Positions 32,565 through 44,137 of a stretch of 64,000 nucleotides of DNA are shown piece after piece (the first letter of the stretch is position 1; each line of letters begins with the position of its first letter). This DNA comes from Mactra quadrangularis. Taxonomy: Eukaryota; Mollusca; Bivalvia; Venerida; Mactridae. The notes below the pieces were generated by a model that saw only the letters and a list, made by a program, of their open reading frames with translations, did no database searches and was not told where the DNA came from. The stretch spans positions 9,324,560 through 9,388,559 of the forward strand of contig CM046293.1 in NCBI GenBank assembly GCA_025267735.1. The letters run 5' to 3'. Both the position numbers and the translations under genes were made by a program.

Positions 32565-33120
32565 CGGTGTTACTCAAACGAAAGAAAAAGTGCGTATGAG
32601 GAATGAACCGTAAAGTGACTGCTATATATAATGTTAGACCACGTGATCTGTGTCTTGTCACAGGAAATCTTTAACTAGTCTCTGACGATCGTACGATGGT
32701 TGCGATTAATCGTAGAGAAGTCGCTAGTTGTCATTTGTAATCGTGGGTGGTCGTAAGACAAGTCACTACTAATCGCACGATGATCTTACGACTTTGGAAA
32801 GACTACCTGCGACCGAGTGACAAGGACATCGGCGCCGACCAGTTGAAGATTATTACAGACTTTCGAACGACGATCGTGCGACAGCCTAAGACCTTATAAG
32901 ATCACTAGCGACCTGTTTGATCGCAAGGAGGTTTTTGTGCAAGCTCAAAAACCTCTCTGCGACTGAAATTGGTCGTGGGACCTAAATAAGATAACCTGCG
33001 ACTGTCGAAGATCACCGATGACCGTCGTAAGACTTTTTAAAGATTCTTCGCGACCAGAGGTCACTGATGATCGTCAACTGGTCTTAAGTGGTCGCAAGCT
33101 CTAATGTGACTGGGGCTTAA

Positions 33121-33890
33121 AAGTTGAAAATAGTCGTCGTCAAACAAAAATTCATCGCAAAATGTATGGCAGCTGCCATCTTGGATTTCTTCTTGGTCTG
33201 AGCGATTAATGAGCGGTTATTATCATTCGTCCACGTATATTCAGTGTCTAGCTAACGACCATTTTAAGTGTTGGAAAAGTTAAACAAGTGCGAGGGTAGT
33301 CATCAAAATAAGAGGAGACATCTAATTGTTTTTTCACATTTAGAGAAAATGACCTAAATATTTACAATAGTATGGCTTTCATTTGAAACATAATACAATA
33401 ATAGTCCGTTTTTCTCAACCTTCCATGTTTAAAACATTTCATGGTGACTGATTGCATGCTATCGCAATATCACGATTGTTAGACAACAAACGTTTTAATA
33501 CACAAAGTCACCGTGAAATTATACATGTTTTTGTTACTTTTGAAAAACAGAAACACTATCGCGATAAAACCCAACAAAAAGTGACAAACAAAACAAAATT
33601 AGTAAAAGATATTCCAGATTATGTTGTCTATACATTTGTTTTAGCTGTATTTACTATGTTCGTGTAATATCGATGATACAATTCACCTATTCAGAACTCC
33701 TCGGCGTTTTTCTACACAAGTATATCTCGGACATTATAAGAGAGAAAGTAGTTCTAACATGGATTCTGCAGTTAATTTAAAGTTCACTCATTGTAGATTA
33801 TGTTGACATAAAGTCAGAACTACATTAAAACATGACCTTTAGAACATTCTAATAACAATGTAAATCTGAGTAATAAAGTGTATAAACAAA
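33121..33890. other. Intergenic, no gene recognised
   Basis: A 71-codon plus frame at 33452-33667 has no domain. No repeats recognised. Confidence 0.45.
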
Positions 33891-33892
33891 AC

Positions 33893-33936
33893 TGACAGCA
33901 GAACAAAACAGAACAGAGCAGAACAAAACAGAATTT
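33893..33936 (-). repeat. CAGAACAAAA minisatellite, possible LINE tail
   Basis: Repeated CAGAACAAAA/CAGAGCAGAA units followed by AGAATTTTTATT. On the minus strand this is AATAAAAATTCTG then (TTTTGTTCTG)n, the kind of signal and simple tail that ends some LINEs. No matching 3' UTR body is confirmed. Confidence 0.5.
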
Positions 33937-34562
33937 TTATTGTATAAACACAGGTTACATTTATATAAAATAACAACATGTGAAATATTTGTTAATATTT
34001 TACAGAATAAAATTTATTTTAGAGTTACAGCAATGCTTCAATGTATATTCAATGATAATCCTGTACCATTTACAGTAGAAGTTCATGTTTTGTATCGATA
34101 CCTTTCCTCTCAATACCGAATACAATGTATATCTATGGTAATATTTTGGTCTTCACTCTCTGACATCCGAATAAACACTGAACAAGTCGTGGCTCGAACG
34201 AAGTACTTAACTATCTGATTAAAGTCATTCGTAGAAAAACCCGTATGATATCGAAAGTATATGTTTATGTTTCACTTTGATTGGAATCATGGCATTACAC
34301 ATACTGCATGATGAATGAATGATCTGTCAATCAGCATACAATGTTGACTACAGTATCTAGCGACGTTGCACCTATCACACTTTATGTACGAATACATGGT
34401 TGCGCAACACCACCAGCAAGTATCGTTTTGCTGCAATCAAAGTGGTGACTTATTCATATTATATTCCATGAAATTCGACATATCGCGGTAGTAACGTTTC
34501 ATCTGAATTTTGTTTTTAGCCAACATCAAGAACTTGTCTGAATTGTGAAACATCCATTCATA

Positions 34563-34640
34563 AGCAGCCGATGACCATGGGTAATAGCTGTAAATTCGGT
34601 GAACGTGCGTAAGCATGAAACTTAGACTAGAAATTCCATT
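34563..34640 (+). mobile_element. SINE family C, 3' fragment
   Basis: GATGACCATGGGTAATAGCT, CGGTGAACGTGCGTAAGCAT and GAAACTTAGACTAGAAATT match the 3' end of the element at 28787. Confidence 0.8.
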
Positions 34641-35649
34641 ACATTACATATTACTTATTTATAAAAATTCTGCATAATTATGTATTTACAAAAAAACAAT
34701 CATGGAAATTTAACTCAAAAAAATAGTAAATTTCCATTGTCTTCAAACTTTTTATGAGCACTGCATATTATTTGATACAAAGAAATAATGGAACAATATT
34801 GAGCCAGGCGAGTTTTACAAAACATGATTATTTATTGCCTTAAATCTGTGCAAATAAACACGACATATTGTGTTTTTTCATTAATTTTGTCACATCATAA
34901 ATTCTACTCAATATGTGTATGGAGATTGTTGTCTGTGATAACGTATTATTGGATAACTTGAGAAAAGAGAAAAGCTGGTATTAGATATTTTACTTAACTT
35001 GTTGTGGAGTCTACTTAGTTCTCTACAATCTTTGGGAACAACTTGTGATACGAGACGTTAGTGAACTGTATTGAGTTCTGCTATGTGTCTGCTTTATGAT
35101 GGATATTTATAAGTAAGTGCTCGCCTAATTGTAAATATTTAGTTAATGACATGCATAGTTTTAAATGTGCATGAAAGTCTTGAATAGCGAGTTGTAATAA
35201 AATTGAACATTTTATATAATTTAATATATAATTTGTTCAATTTGTGGAAATATCATAAAATTTAGTCTATTTATATATTACTAAACTTGTGAATGAGGCA
35301 TACGACTTTCATTTTCTAACGATAAAAAAGAAATACACTACCACATTTTGTGAAAAAAAGAAATACATATATTTGCTTGAATTCTGGAACGATTTATTGA
35401 ATGCTGTATGTTACTTTTTACGTAGAATTATTTGTGCGTTTGATTAATTTATCTTTATTTTATTCACTTATATATGAATAAATGTGTAACATTTGATTTA
35501 TTGACTGGAATTTTCTTGGTCAAGATAGCGAAAGCTTGACATAGATAGACCTATTTATGAACATCCATTAGGGACAATTTTTACACTTTGTTAAAAGTGT
35601 AGATTCTTACTTGTTTTCTTTGTGTGCAAGAAGTGATTTGAAAATAAAA
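34641..35649 (+). other. Region upstream of the receptor exon
   Basis: No repeats recognised. A possible untranslated exon could end at the donor-like AA|GTAAGT at 35112/35113. A possible acceptor is the pyrimidine-rich TTGTTTTCTTTGTGTGCAAG ending at 35630, 20 bases before the receptor ATG. Neither is proven. Confidence 0.3.
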
Positions 35650-35854
35650 ATGGAAAATGTAACTGACCAAGATACTGACTATGCGGATAATTATAGAAAT
35701 GAAGTATCGCCTGCACTTTTCTATTTTGCAAAATATGCAACAATTTACCTTCAACCGGTCATTTTTTCTGCTGGACTTTTAGGGAATTTTATGTCATTTT
35801 GTGTATTCTTGTCCAAATCAATGAGGAAAATATCTTCAAACATGTACTTAGCTG
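35650..35854 (+). CDS. Class A G-protein-coupled receptor, first coding exon (partial gene)
   Basis: ATG at 35650 in context AAAATGG. Residues 1-30 form an acidic extracellular N-terminus with an NVT glycosylation site at 3-5. Residues about 33-56 are hydrophobic and contain GLLGN (42-46), the class A helix-1 GN motif. A basic loop SKSMRKISS follows, then NMYLA, where helix 2 begins in peptide-receptor-like members (NMYLAGLAVSD-type). The exon ends at G|GTGAGT in phase 1. Likely a neuropeptide-type receptor, but the ligand cannot be read from one exon. No downstream exons are found before the duplicate copy begins, so either the intron is very long or this is an orphan exon. Confidence 0.75.
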
Positions 35855-36582
35855 GTGAGTCACAAGTTTCATAAACTGTCCTTTACTATTACATTTACAA
35901 TAAATGAAAGTGCTATATTTTCTTTGTTCAAATTTGAAGAACTATTATAATATTGTTCATTTCGTTCATTATTAATGCAATGGAAATAAAATTTCTATTG
36001 GTACACTTGTAGTAAAATTTATTTGTCTGCCTCCCTTTGGAGGGCAGAGTATAAAATGAGATGAAATCAAAGTGAAATTGTTTATTTGTTTTATTTGTCA
36101 AACAATATGGCGTAGCGGTATGCTGCAGATTAGTATGTTGCCACACTGGCACGTGTATCATGTCTTTGGGTTACAAACACCAACTTTAGTACTACGGACA
36201 CGGTTTTTGAAAACACCAGTTTGTAATAGTCCGTGATCGTTATTGTTAACAATCATACTTCATTATATTCTTAATCCAATATTAAAAGTAAAGTCAAGTT
36301 CAGATTCAAAGCAATGTTCATAACTTATATGTTCAAGCGGCCCAACGGCGCTAGAACTAACTTAATAATTAAATATTATAAGCTACGTGTTTCTACTCCG
36401 AGTCCCAAAAGCTAACTGACTTCATCGTGCAAATATTCATTTAGTAAATTTATCATAATTATGACGGAAGTGCATTCGGACAACCTGACCCGTGGACAAC
36501 TTAGCCCGTGGTCAACCCGTGATCATATATAAAAGAATGAAAATGTTTTTTAATTTTACAATAACTACCCGTATAGTATTGT
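35855..36582 (+). other. Putative first intron of the receptor gene
   Basis: Starts with GTGAGTCACAAG. No exon with helix-2 or helix-3 features is seen on the plus strand. TTTGGAGGGCAGAGTATA at about 36037 resembles the terminus of the TIR element at 16883. Confidence 0.4.
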
Positions 36583-36661
36583 ATCGTAAATAATCATATT
36601 GTCTCCTTTCGTATCGATACGTATCGTATTGTGTAATGACCGTACCGTCTCATCCATACAT
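36583..36661 (-). mobile_element. hAT-like MITE fragment, minus strand
   Basis: CCTTTCGTATCGATACGTAT, CGTATTGTGTAATGACCGTA and CCGTCTCATCC are the complement of the left 75 or so bases of the 377-bp MITE. The remainder is missing. Confidence 0.8.
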
Positions 36662-37370
36662 TCGTAATGGTACGCTCCTGGAGGCATGACGAACAAGGAA
36701 AATGACTCGTACTCGCGAATACAAGATTTAGTAATGAAGTATGACTTTTATTTTTCAAATTACTTTTTATGTATGGAATATCTTTTTTTATTTTATTTCT
36801 CAAATATGGTAATTAATTATTGTGACTTTGGATCCAGTTAACACATGTACGTCATCGGCCAACATTTATACTTCAAGCAAAATGATGCATCGCGCCGTAT
36901 ATCTTTTATTCTAAAGATATTTCTTGTTTCGATGTCTTTTAGATAGACAGAAATATCGCCTCAAGTGAAATACATATGCCATTTAAGACACCACGTGTTT
37001 TGAGAATTGGCAAACAAAAAGTTTCAAGTATGAAGTTTTTGGTATTGGGGAACATCTATGTTTTAACTCAGTCTGACATTAAAAGTACAAACACATTGTT
37101 TGCGACTGTTGGTTTTAGGCATTTAAATGCAGAGAATGTCGGTCTCCAATAACGATTGTCTGATGTAAGATGTCTCAAAGAAAACAATTATTCCACCGTT
37201 AGTGTGAACTGTGCTTTTAAATTAAAAATGAACATAAAACTTTATACTGGGTACATTACTGTTTTGATCCTACATTTAGTAAGTTTTACATTTGGTTAGG
37301 AAATCATGTCCTTGGGTGTTGTTTCAATGATATTAACAACAAAAAAGTCAAATGATTTATTACTATTTTT
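36662..37370. other. Intergenic/intronic, no gene recognised
   Basis: No repeat match within the window and no frame with a recognisable domain. Confidence 0.45.
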
Positions 37371-37606
37371 GCAATCTGATTAAAACACGATGAAAAAATT
37401 CCCTGTGAATAACACACCGTCAAATTAGTTTGAAAATCTTGCTCTTAAATAGAAATTACAAAATCAAGATGCTATTAATAGTTTTTCGTCTAGATGAAAG
37501 CTACGCATTGATTGGTCGATACAAAGGTAATCTTGACATGCCCTCCGAGCGACTATAAGAGATCCTATACAAAAGCGGTCTATAGGATATCTGTTTACGG
37601 AGATTG
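37371..37606 (+). repeat. Dispersed repeat Y, internally deleted
   Basis: Starts GCAATCTGATTAAAACACGAT, skips the middle, resumes at CTGTGAATAACACACCGTCA and ends at GTTTACGGAGATT. The minus-strand 140-codon frame spanning it crosses two unrelated repeats and is not a gene. Confidence 0.7.
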
Positions 37607-37772
37607 CTACTTTTGTAAACGTATTTTCCGAATAAAGTTTCGCTAAGTTGGAATTACAACAGTTATATTTTGAAAATAAACTTATTGTTTCGTTGGCGTC
37701 CTGTGTTTCATACCTTGAATGTATTTGGAAAAATAATTCAAGTTTAAATGTATAGTACAGAGTGACAGCATT

Positions 37773-37930
37773 AAGCTGAGTTTGAACTACGTTATAATAA
37801 TGATCACACGCTTCACCTGCATAACATCGTGAGTTTCCGGTTTTTCCCGAAGGCATCTGATAAAGCGCGATTCCCAACGAAGACAAAAATAGAGAGTAAA
37901 TACCGAGTTTAATATATTCTTGCCATAAAG
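37773..37930 (+). repeat. Dispersed repeat X, uninterrupted form
   Basis: Matches both ends of 1899-2570 without the intervening sequence. It ends immediately where a TTAA element begins. Confidence 0.6.
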
Positions 37931-37935
37931 TTTAA

Positions 37936-38600
37936 AGACACAACTTATAAATCTTGGACATCAAAAGAAAATTGTAGTATAGTGGTTACATTATAATAGA
38001 GGTAAAAATTTCAAGTATTACATGTTTCATGACTTTTTCGTGTTTGCTAGCAAGTGAAATGAATTGAGGCCCATGCATAGTTATTGATTGATATTTCTAG
38101 TACTGCATTTATGAATATCTCTGGCAAAATTGATTAAGTAAATTGTTTTTTCGGCGCCTGGTTCCAAACTGTTTGTCATTCATACAATATTTCCACCATA
38201 TTTTAAAACAATGGATAAAAAATTAGTTAAGCAGAGAACATTTAATTGAGCAGACGACAGTTTTCTTCGTAGCTGCTCAACGATTAGACATATGTAATAC
38301 ATAATAATGAAATTGTTTTTCTTTTCACAATTTTATCTACGTTTGTAAATGGATTTCAACACAAAATCACAGAAGTATTGTCACGAAGTGCCTTAGTGTA
38401 CCAAATCCTCTTTATCGTCCATATATGGGCCACATATGGCTTTTCAAAGAGAATGAGAGCTTATTACTGTCACTCGGGTGTCGGTATCCGATGTCTCACC
38501 GTTTGCGTCGTCAGACTTTGATAATTTCAGTTGTATCAAGAATTTGAGGGATTTTTGTTGGGAGGAAGCCAGCTTGGCCACTTACAGTGACCGCTGATAG
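37936..38600 (+). mobile_element. TTAA element with P2X7-like relic, 5' end present
   Basis: After TTAA (37932-37935) the sequence AGACACAACTTATAAATC and the following 130 bases match the left end of the element at 61891 in copy B. The P2X7-like relic near 38405 and the region near 38490-38550 match its interior. The 3' terminus was not found, so the right boundary is a guess. Copy A's left end must lie before base 1. Confidence 0.5.
38351..38434 (+). pseudogene. Decayed P2X7-intracellular-domain-like relic (copy B)
   Basis: Same as the relic at 301-366 but with one base deleted (ACCAAATCC against ACCAAAATCC), so the frame is broken just before NPLYRPYMG. Confidence 0.35.
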
Positions 38601-38816
38601 CAGGTGGCTATTATTGCAGGTTATACTATACATGCATACACAATACACAAAAGTTAGTTGACAATACATTGTACTCTATTGCATTAGATTAAGAAATCAA
38701 ATTAATACATGTATATATGACTATATCTGTAACATTCATGATTCAGAGAGTGATATGTTTGACTGAAGTTACTATGACTGTTGCTTGATTCACTAAATAT
38801 TTTAAATATGAAACCT

Positions 38817-39065
38817 TCTTATAATAATAAAAATAATAATAATTTCTTTATTTAAAGATTAACGCTCCTAAAGCACAAGACTTATCTACCAGGAGGTAAC
38901 ATTACATAATTTTTGTTGTTTTTTAACGTCGTATTCAACACATATTGTCATATAGACGACGGCCAGCTCTTCTTATATAGATTTCTTGAACACTTCTATC
39001 ACCAGTACTAACTTACCCTATCACAAGGCCGACAACTTATGTATAGGGTATGCCGCGGCCGCGGC
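38817..39065 (-). mobile_element. SINE family E, head deleted (copy B)
   Basis: Keeps the (AAT)n tail and body, but the sequence jumps from GGGTATGCCGCGG to CCGCGGCAATA. About 60 bases containing both promoter boxes in copy A are missing. Confidence 0.6.
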
Positions 39066-40057
39066 AATATAACATAACGATTACATTATGTATAATCAAT
39101 GTAAACAACATATATCTGTTTATTAAAAAATGAAAATAAAAAAAAAATATTGACAAGCAGCAATCTGGGTTATTATATTAAGAAATATTATACAGAGAGA
39201 TAATAACAGCTAGTTACAATACTAGCTTGGGGTATGTTTAAAATACTCATGTTTTGAAAAAGAACTACTTTAAGCAAAGAGCGGAAGTTATTAAGAGACG
39301 ATGCAATTTTATATTAAGTGGTAAAATATTCAAAAACTCCTCTGAAGTTCAACAACAACAACAAGACAAATGCTATCAAAGAAGATGTTAGAATCAAAGA
39401 GATGAATCAGATACAAATATTACTTTATGTTATAAAGCATGCACTTAGTCAATAAAAGTTGTACAGAAGAATTAAACAGTCCACACAAAGTATACAATAA
39501 CTATGTAAATACTGTAATAACTAAGTCGATTCAATCTAAAAGAAGCCATAAACTCAACCGTCAATCAGCTTTAAAGAGCTAAGTGGATCATGCCTTGATG
39601 AAGTTTGCAGAAGTGTTGTTATCATTTAAAGTAAGTCAACAGAGAAAAAAGGAGGAAGAAATGATTTTGACATAAGACATTTCATGAATAGGTATTTTCT
39701 ATCATCTTATTACATGATACTTCTAATGATAAAATACAGGGCTTTTAGACAGTTTACTATTGGTCATTTAAGCATACACTATGTACGACTCTAACTTGCA
39801 GATAAAATTGAGTTTGTTGGCACAACCCATTATGAAAATTGCATTATAGTCCAACGATTATGCAATTTAATTTTGATTAGGGTTGATTTAGGGTAATTCA
39901 AAACTGGTAAATAGAAAATACATGTATAGTGCGACAATATTAACCTGAGCTTGAACTACCTAATTAAAATAATTACACGCTTCTCTTACAATTATTCGTG
40001 AGTTTCCGTATGCGAGTAAACGATTGTGCACGTGTTGATAACAGCCTATGTGACTAT
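39066..40057. other. Intergenic, no gene recognised (copy B)
   Basis: Matches copy A 1047-2020. Frame-shifting indels relative to copy A show that no frame here is under coding constraint. Confidence 0.6.
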
Positions 40058-40059
40058 TA

Positions 40060-40325
40060 TAGCTCGTTTAGGATATCTTGAGACAAAATACAACGATACC
40101 ATTCTTATACACTGGTGGATTTAAGTTTAGTACACGTAATTATCGACTATTATCAGTGTGATTTTGATGTATTAAATTTAGTACGAGAACACACGTTCCA
40201 TGCATTAAGACATGTGCAATACTTTCATTACACAAAATCAGCTGACCTCCCTGTTTTATGTAATACCTGATTCCCAAAATGTAAACAAACTGAGTCGTTT
40301 GTCTCAAGTTATCCTAAACGAGCTA
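40060..40325. mobile_element. TIR element, 266 bp, copy B only
   Basis: Ends TAGCTCGTTTAGGATATCTT and its complement (with GAGAC continuing the match to about 25 bases, one mismatch). Flanked by TA. Copy A has the uninterrupted site GACTATTAATCAATT near 2014-2020. No coding capacity. TA target duplication suggests Tc1/mariner or a similar family. Confidence 0.88.
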
Positions 40326-40327
40326 TA

Positions 40328-41221
40328 ATCAATTTTGTAAAATGACATGTTATTGTAATTATAATTTTTGACGCATTCGTTAATGGCGAAACACGTTAGT
40401 ACGCAATATTGGGATCCTATTTTAAAGCATTCATTCTTATGAAAACAAAACTTATTGTTAAATGTGTGTATTTTACCAAATGTTTGCGATAAAACACGAT
40501 TTACAGCCGAAGACAAAAATAAACTATAAATACTGAGTTTAATTTATTCTTGCATAAAGGTCAAGCTCTGGTTAATTCTGTCGGACTATACAATCTGAAA
40601 ATTAAAAAAGGATTATATTTTTCAAATTTCCGAAAGATTGACTGTCACATGTCTAGTTCTCTTATATGTATATCGGATTTTTTCAAGAAAACAAATCGGC
40701 TTGTAGTTTGGCCAAACCCGGGTCGGCGGGTTGGCGGGCAGGTGAACGTCCGGTGTTGTAAACAATTACGTTCTAGTATTTAATATGTGTAATATCTCTG
40801 CCATTTATACTCGGAACTTAAGGAAACGTCATACAATGACAGTACTTGTTGACATGATATTTGTTGTGATTAACAGAATTATGAAATAACCATAGCAACT
40901 GTACCATGCTTAATTATGGAAATTTTCCTTTAGTTTTTTGTTATTTCATATTATGAGAAAACAGAAGTATGAAGCCACTAAAACTTTTCCTTGCCCAATA
41001 TAAGTTGTATTTCTGAAGCCTTATATTCTATTCTATTCAGTTAATTATCCATGACAATAATATAGATTTTCCTTCATGTTGCTGTAGCAAATAAACCAAA
41101 AAAATGTGCTTGAATTTATTTATAAAAAACAGTTTATGATGAAACATGAATTTTGTTCTCTATGTACCCTCATTATAGTGAAATTCCGGCTTAAATATGG
41201 TTTCCAGTTTACATTCAGCGC
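40328..41221. other. Intergenic, no gene recognised (copy B)
   Basis: Continues the copy A alignment (about 2020-3220) with a roughly 245-bp deletion relative to copy A around 40459, where copy A has extra sequence between CAAAACTTATT and AATGTGT. Confidence 0.5.
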
Positions 41222-41477
41222 GTCTGTATTTCATATCTAGTGTCACGAAGGGGGTACGGGTTCGAATCCCACCCGAGATGGTTATACTATTCCATGAAAA
41301 TTTGACAATAATGTCAATTTTCCTGCATTAATAATTCATATGGAGAAGTTTCTGGCATTGTAGAAGAGTACGTGAGTACTGGTTATAGACAAGGGTCCAC
41401 GAAAGCTAGATTAGGTGCGCTGGTCTTCGTAATATAATTTAAATTCTGTTGACAAGGCGTTAAACCCAGTATAAAAA
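41222..41477 (+). mobile_element. SINE family B, less deleted copy (copy B)
   Basis: Has GGGTTCGAATCCCACCCGAG, the GACAATAATGTCAATTTTCC segment absent from copy A, TACTGGTTATAGACAAGGG and GACAAGGCGTTAAACCCAGT. The A-box half is degraded. Confidence 0.75.
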
Positions 41478-41960
41478 TTTGACAAAAATATATCAAACAC
41501 ACGAAATAAACGTCTGTATCCTTGTTAAAAACAAGTATAGAACATACTTTCATTTGTATTAGGTTGATTTAGATAGAGACAATAAATAAATCATATTTGT
41601 AATAAGAATAAATAAACGACCGTGCCAAAACAAGAATTAATAGCCAGACACATTCTCTACATCGTGGGGTTTAAATGATTGAAGTGAACAGGTCGTAATG
41701 TTACAACTTGTATAAGTTCAACATTACTCTTAGATAACACCAAACAATTTATCTTCATCGTAATTTAGAATATAGCATAATGCCGACAGGTCTCCAGTGA
41801 ACTTATTATTTTTGTTGCAATCTATCTTGATACAATATGAGAACAAGTTTCTTTCATCAAAATCGGCGCTATATCTCATTTTGATATACTGACTGGTGTG
41901 TTTTTGTCGTATCATTTTTATCAGTGTTGCTTTCATTTTAATCACTATTATCTATATCTC

Positions 41961-42640
41961 GGACTATGGTAACAATGATAATGCCTGAGTAATCCAAAAG
42001 GGGCGGTTTTTTTAATCAGTGTCTCTGACTGGGGTAACAATGACAATGTCCGAGTAATCCAAAAGTGGCGTTTTCTTTTATCACTATATCGGACTGGGGT
42101 AACAATGATGATGTCCGAGTAAGTCGAAAGTAGCGTTTTCTTTAATCACTCTTTTGGACTGTGAATACTATAATAATGTCCGTGTAATCCGAAAGTTGCG
42201 TTCTCTTAAATCTCTATTACGGACTATGGATAAAATGATAATGTCTGAGTAATCCGAAAGTTGCGTTCTCTTAAATCTCCATTACGGTCTATGGTTATAA
42301 TGATAATGTCTGAGTAATCCGAAGGTTGCGTTCTCTTTAATCACTCTTTTGGACTGTGAATACTATAATAATGTCCGTGTAATCCGAAAGTTGCGTTCTC
42401 TTAAATCTCTATTACGGACTATGGATAAAATGATAATGTCTGAGTAATCCGAAAGTTGCGTTCTCTTAAATCTCCATTACGGTCTATGGTTATAATGATA
42501 ATGTCTGAGTAATCCGAAAGTTGCGTTCTCTTAAATCTCTATTTGGGACTATGGTAACAATAATAATGTACAGAGTAATCAAAAAGTAATCATTCTCTTA
42601 ACCACTATCTTTGACTGTGGTAATAATAATAATGTCTGAA
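41961..42640. repeat. 65-bp tandem array, 11 copies (copy B)
   Basis: Landmark (G)GACT or GGTCT at 41961, 42026, 42091, 42156, 42221, 42286, 42351, 42416, 42481, 42546 and about 42611. The blocks 42156-42350 and 42351-42545 are nearly identical three-unit (195-bp) blocks, showing a recent higher-order duplication. Confidence 0.92.
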
Positions 42641-43972
42641 GTTATGTTTTCGTACACTGTACCTATTCTCATGATTGTCTGGTGAATCTTGAGTGGCATT
42701 TTTTCTTTAAGAGGATTCATTAAAAAATATTTTCAAGGACCACTAATGTCATTATTCGGGCAACCGATCTGCGGGTAATAGGTTGCCCGACGTTAAAATT
42801 GGTTGTCCCGGGCAACCGTTAATTTCGCAGACTGTCCGAGTAATTCAGTGTTCTTTTTAACCACTGTCTCGGACTATGGTTACAATGATAATGTACGAGT
42901 AATCTGAATACTGAAGAGTGTGTTTTTGTCGTGCCATTTATTATATCAGTGTTGCTTTTTTTCAAGATGTTTTATGTAAGAAATACAAAATCACGTTTGT
43001 TATAATGTTTCTCTGAAATACTCAACAATTTTTTCTTCAATAACTTCCTAAGCCTTTAAACATTTGACGACAACTTTATTCAATAAGATTATCATAGTCG
43101 TAAACTGTTAGGTATAAATATATCTATGAAAGCAACTGTGTCAATATGAATCGTTTTATACAAAACGTTATCCACGCTTTTTGTTCAGATAATCGACTTG
43201 TGACCTAAAATATTTACATTGCAAATTCCTTGTTGGTCTTTTTCTAAGACAGAGAAAAAGTTGTATTATAGCATATTGTATGGAAGTAACAAGAAAGGTT
43301 AAAGAAATAGTGAGATAGTTTTGTCTCTGTATGGAATCGCGTTATGTGAAAAGGTCTGCAGAAAACTTTTATTTAGATTATTCAAGAAGATTATTTTATA
43401 CTGTGCTTTAAAATTGTCGTCATGATATGCCGTGTTAGTATGGTATGCCGTACAACCCAACAAGCGAACAAAAAAGCTTAATGTCTGAACCATTTCGTAT
43501 TTTTGTAGCAAAATACAGTACGTTTAAAAAAGTTTTTGAAGCCTGAAAATGGTTACATGACAGTAAACTATACTTAACATGAATAATACATGAGATGAAA
43601 AGAAATCTATATGTGTTTATGTAAATCTACGTCTGTACAATATTTGTAGACAAAAAGTATGACACGGGTTGTCTGGAACAAATAGGTTACATTAATATTT
43701 AATTCTTACCGTAAACCATTTTTCGAGTGCTGTTACAATCTTTTAGTTGCTGTTTTGAAACTACATCATGTGCATTTACATAATCTTGTATTTGTTAAAC
43801 TTCTAATTCAAAGTGAAAGTGATTGTATTTCACCGGTTTTCATTTTAAGCTGTTTGTAAAGAATATATTTTTCGGACGCACAATTTTTCATTGGCTTTTT
43901 ACAATTGAAAAATATTTTGCACGAATGATTTAAAATGTAAGGTACCGTAAGTTAAACTATGTATTTCAAAAC

Positions 43973-44061
43973 CCGTATTATCAAGCGTCTTACGACTGAT
44001 TTTAGTAGTAAATCCGTCTATATTGTTTTATTAAATTATCGTCAGACTTTTGATAATATGC
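43973..44061. repeat. Hairpin repeat H1 (copy B)
   Basis: Arms ATTATCAAGCGTCTTACGA and TCGTCAGACTTTTGATAAT. Immediately followed by a second small palindrome. Confidence 0.8.
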
Positions 44062-44137
44062 ATTCTCGTACCCCGAGGTTATCAAGATTCTCGATCTAAT
44101 ATTGAGAATCCTACTAGACTCTGGGAACGAGAATGGA
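44062..44137. repeat. Small palindromic repeat H2
   Basis: Starts ATTCTCGTACCCCGAGG, ends CTCTGGGAACGAGAAT, with an inner pair ATTCTCGATC/GAGAATCC. Related sequence at 54102-54180 and a degraded one at about 5800-5860. Confidence 0.6.

Larger units (their letters stand above)
31934..33117. mobile_element. PIF/Harbinger-like deletion derivative, 1184 bp
   Basis: Ends GACCCCAGTCACACTGGAGC and (complemented) AGCCCCAGTCACATTAGAGC, flanked by TAA on both sides (TTAA with one more base). The CCAGTCACAxTGG core and 3-bp TAA duplication resemble PIF/Harbinger elements such as the rice mPing group. Both subterminal zones are packed with short GTCGTAAGAC, CGACGATCGT and GCGACCA words in both orientations, possible transposase sites. 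The centre holds two head-on reading frames described separately. Full transposase is absent. Confidence 0.8.

Noticed and set aside
37464..37886. 140-codon minus-strand open frame
   Set aside because: It crosses two unrelated dispersed repeats (Y and X) and has no protein-like motif.
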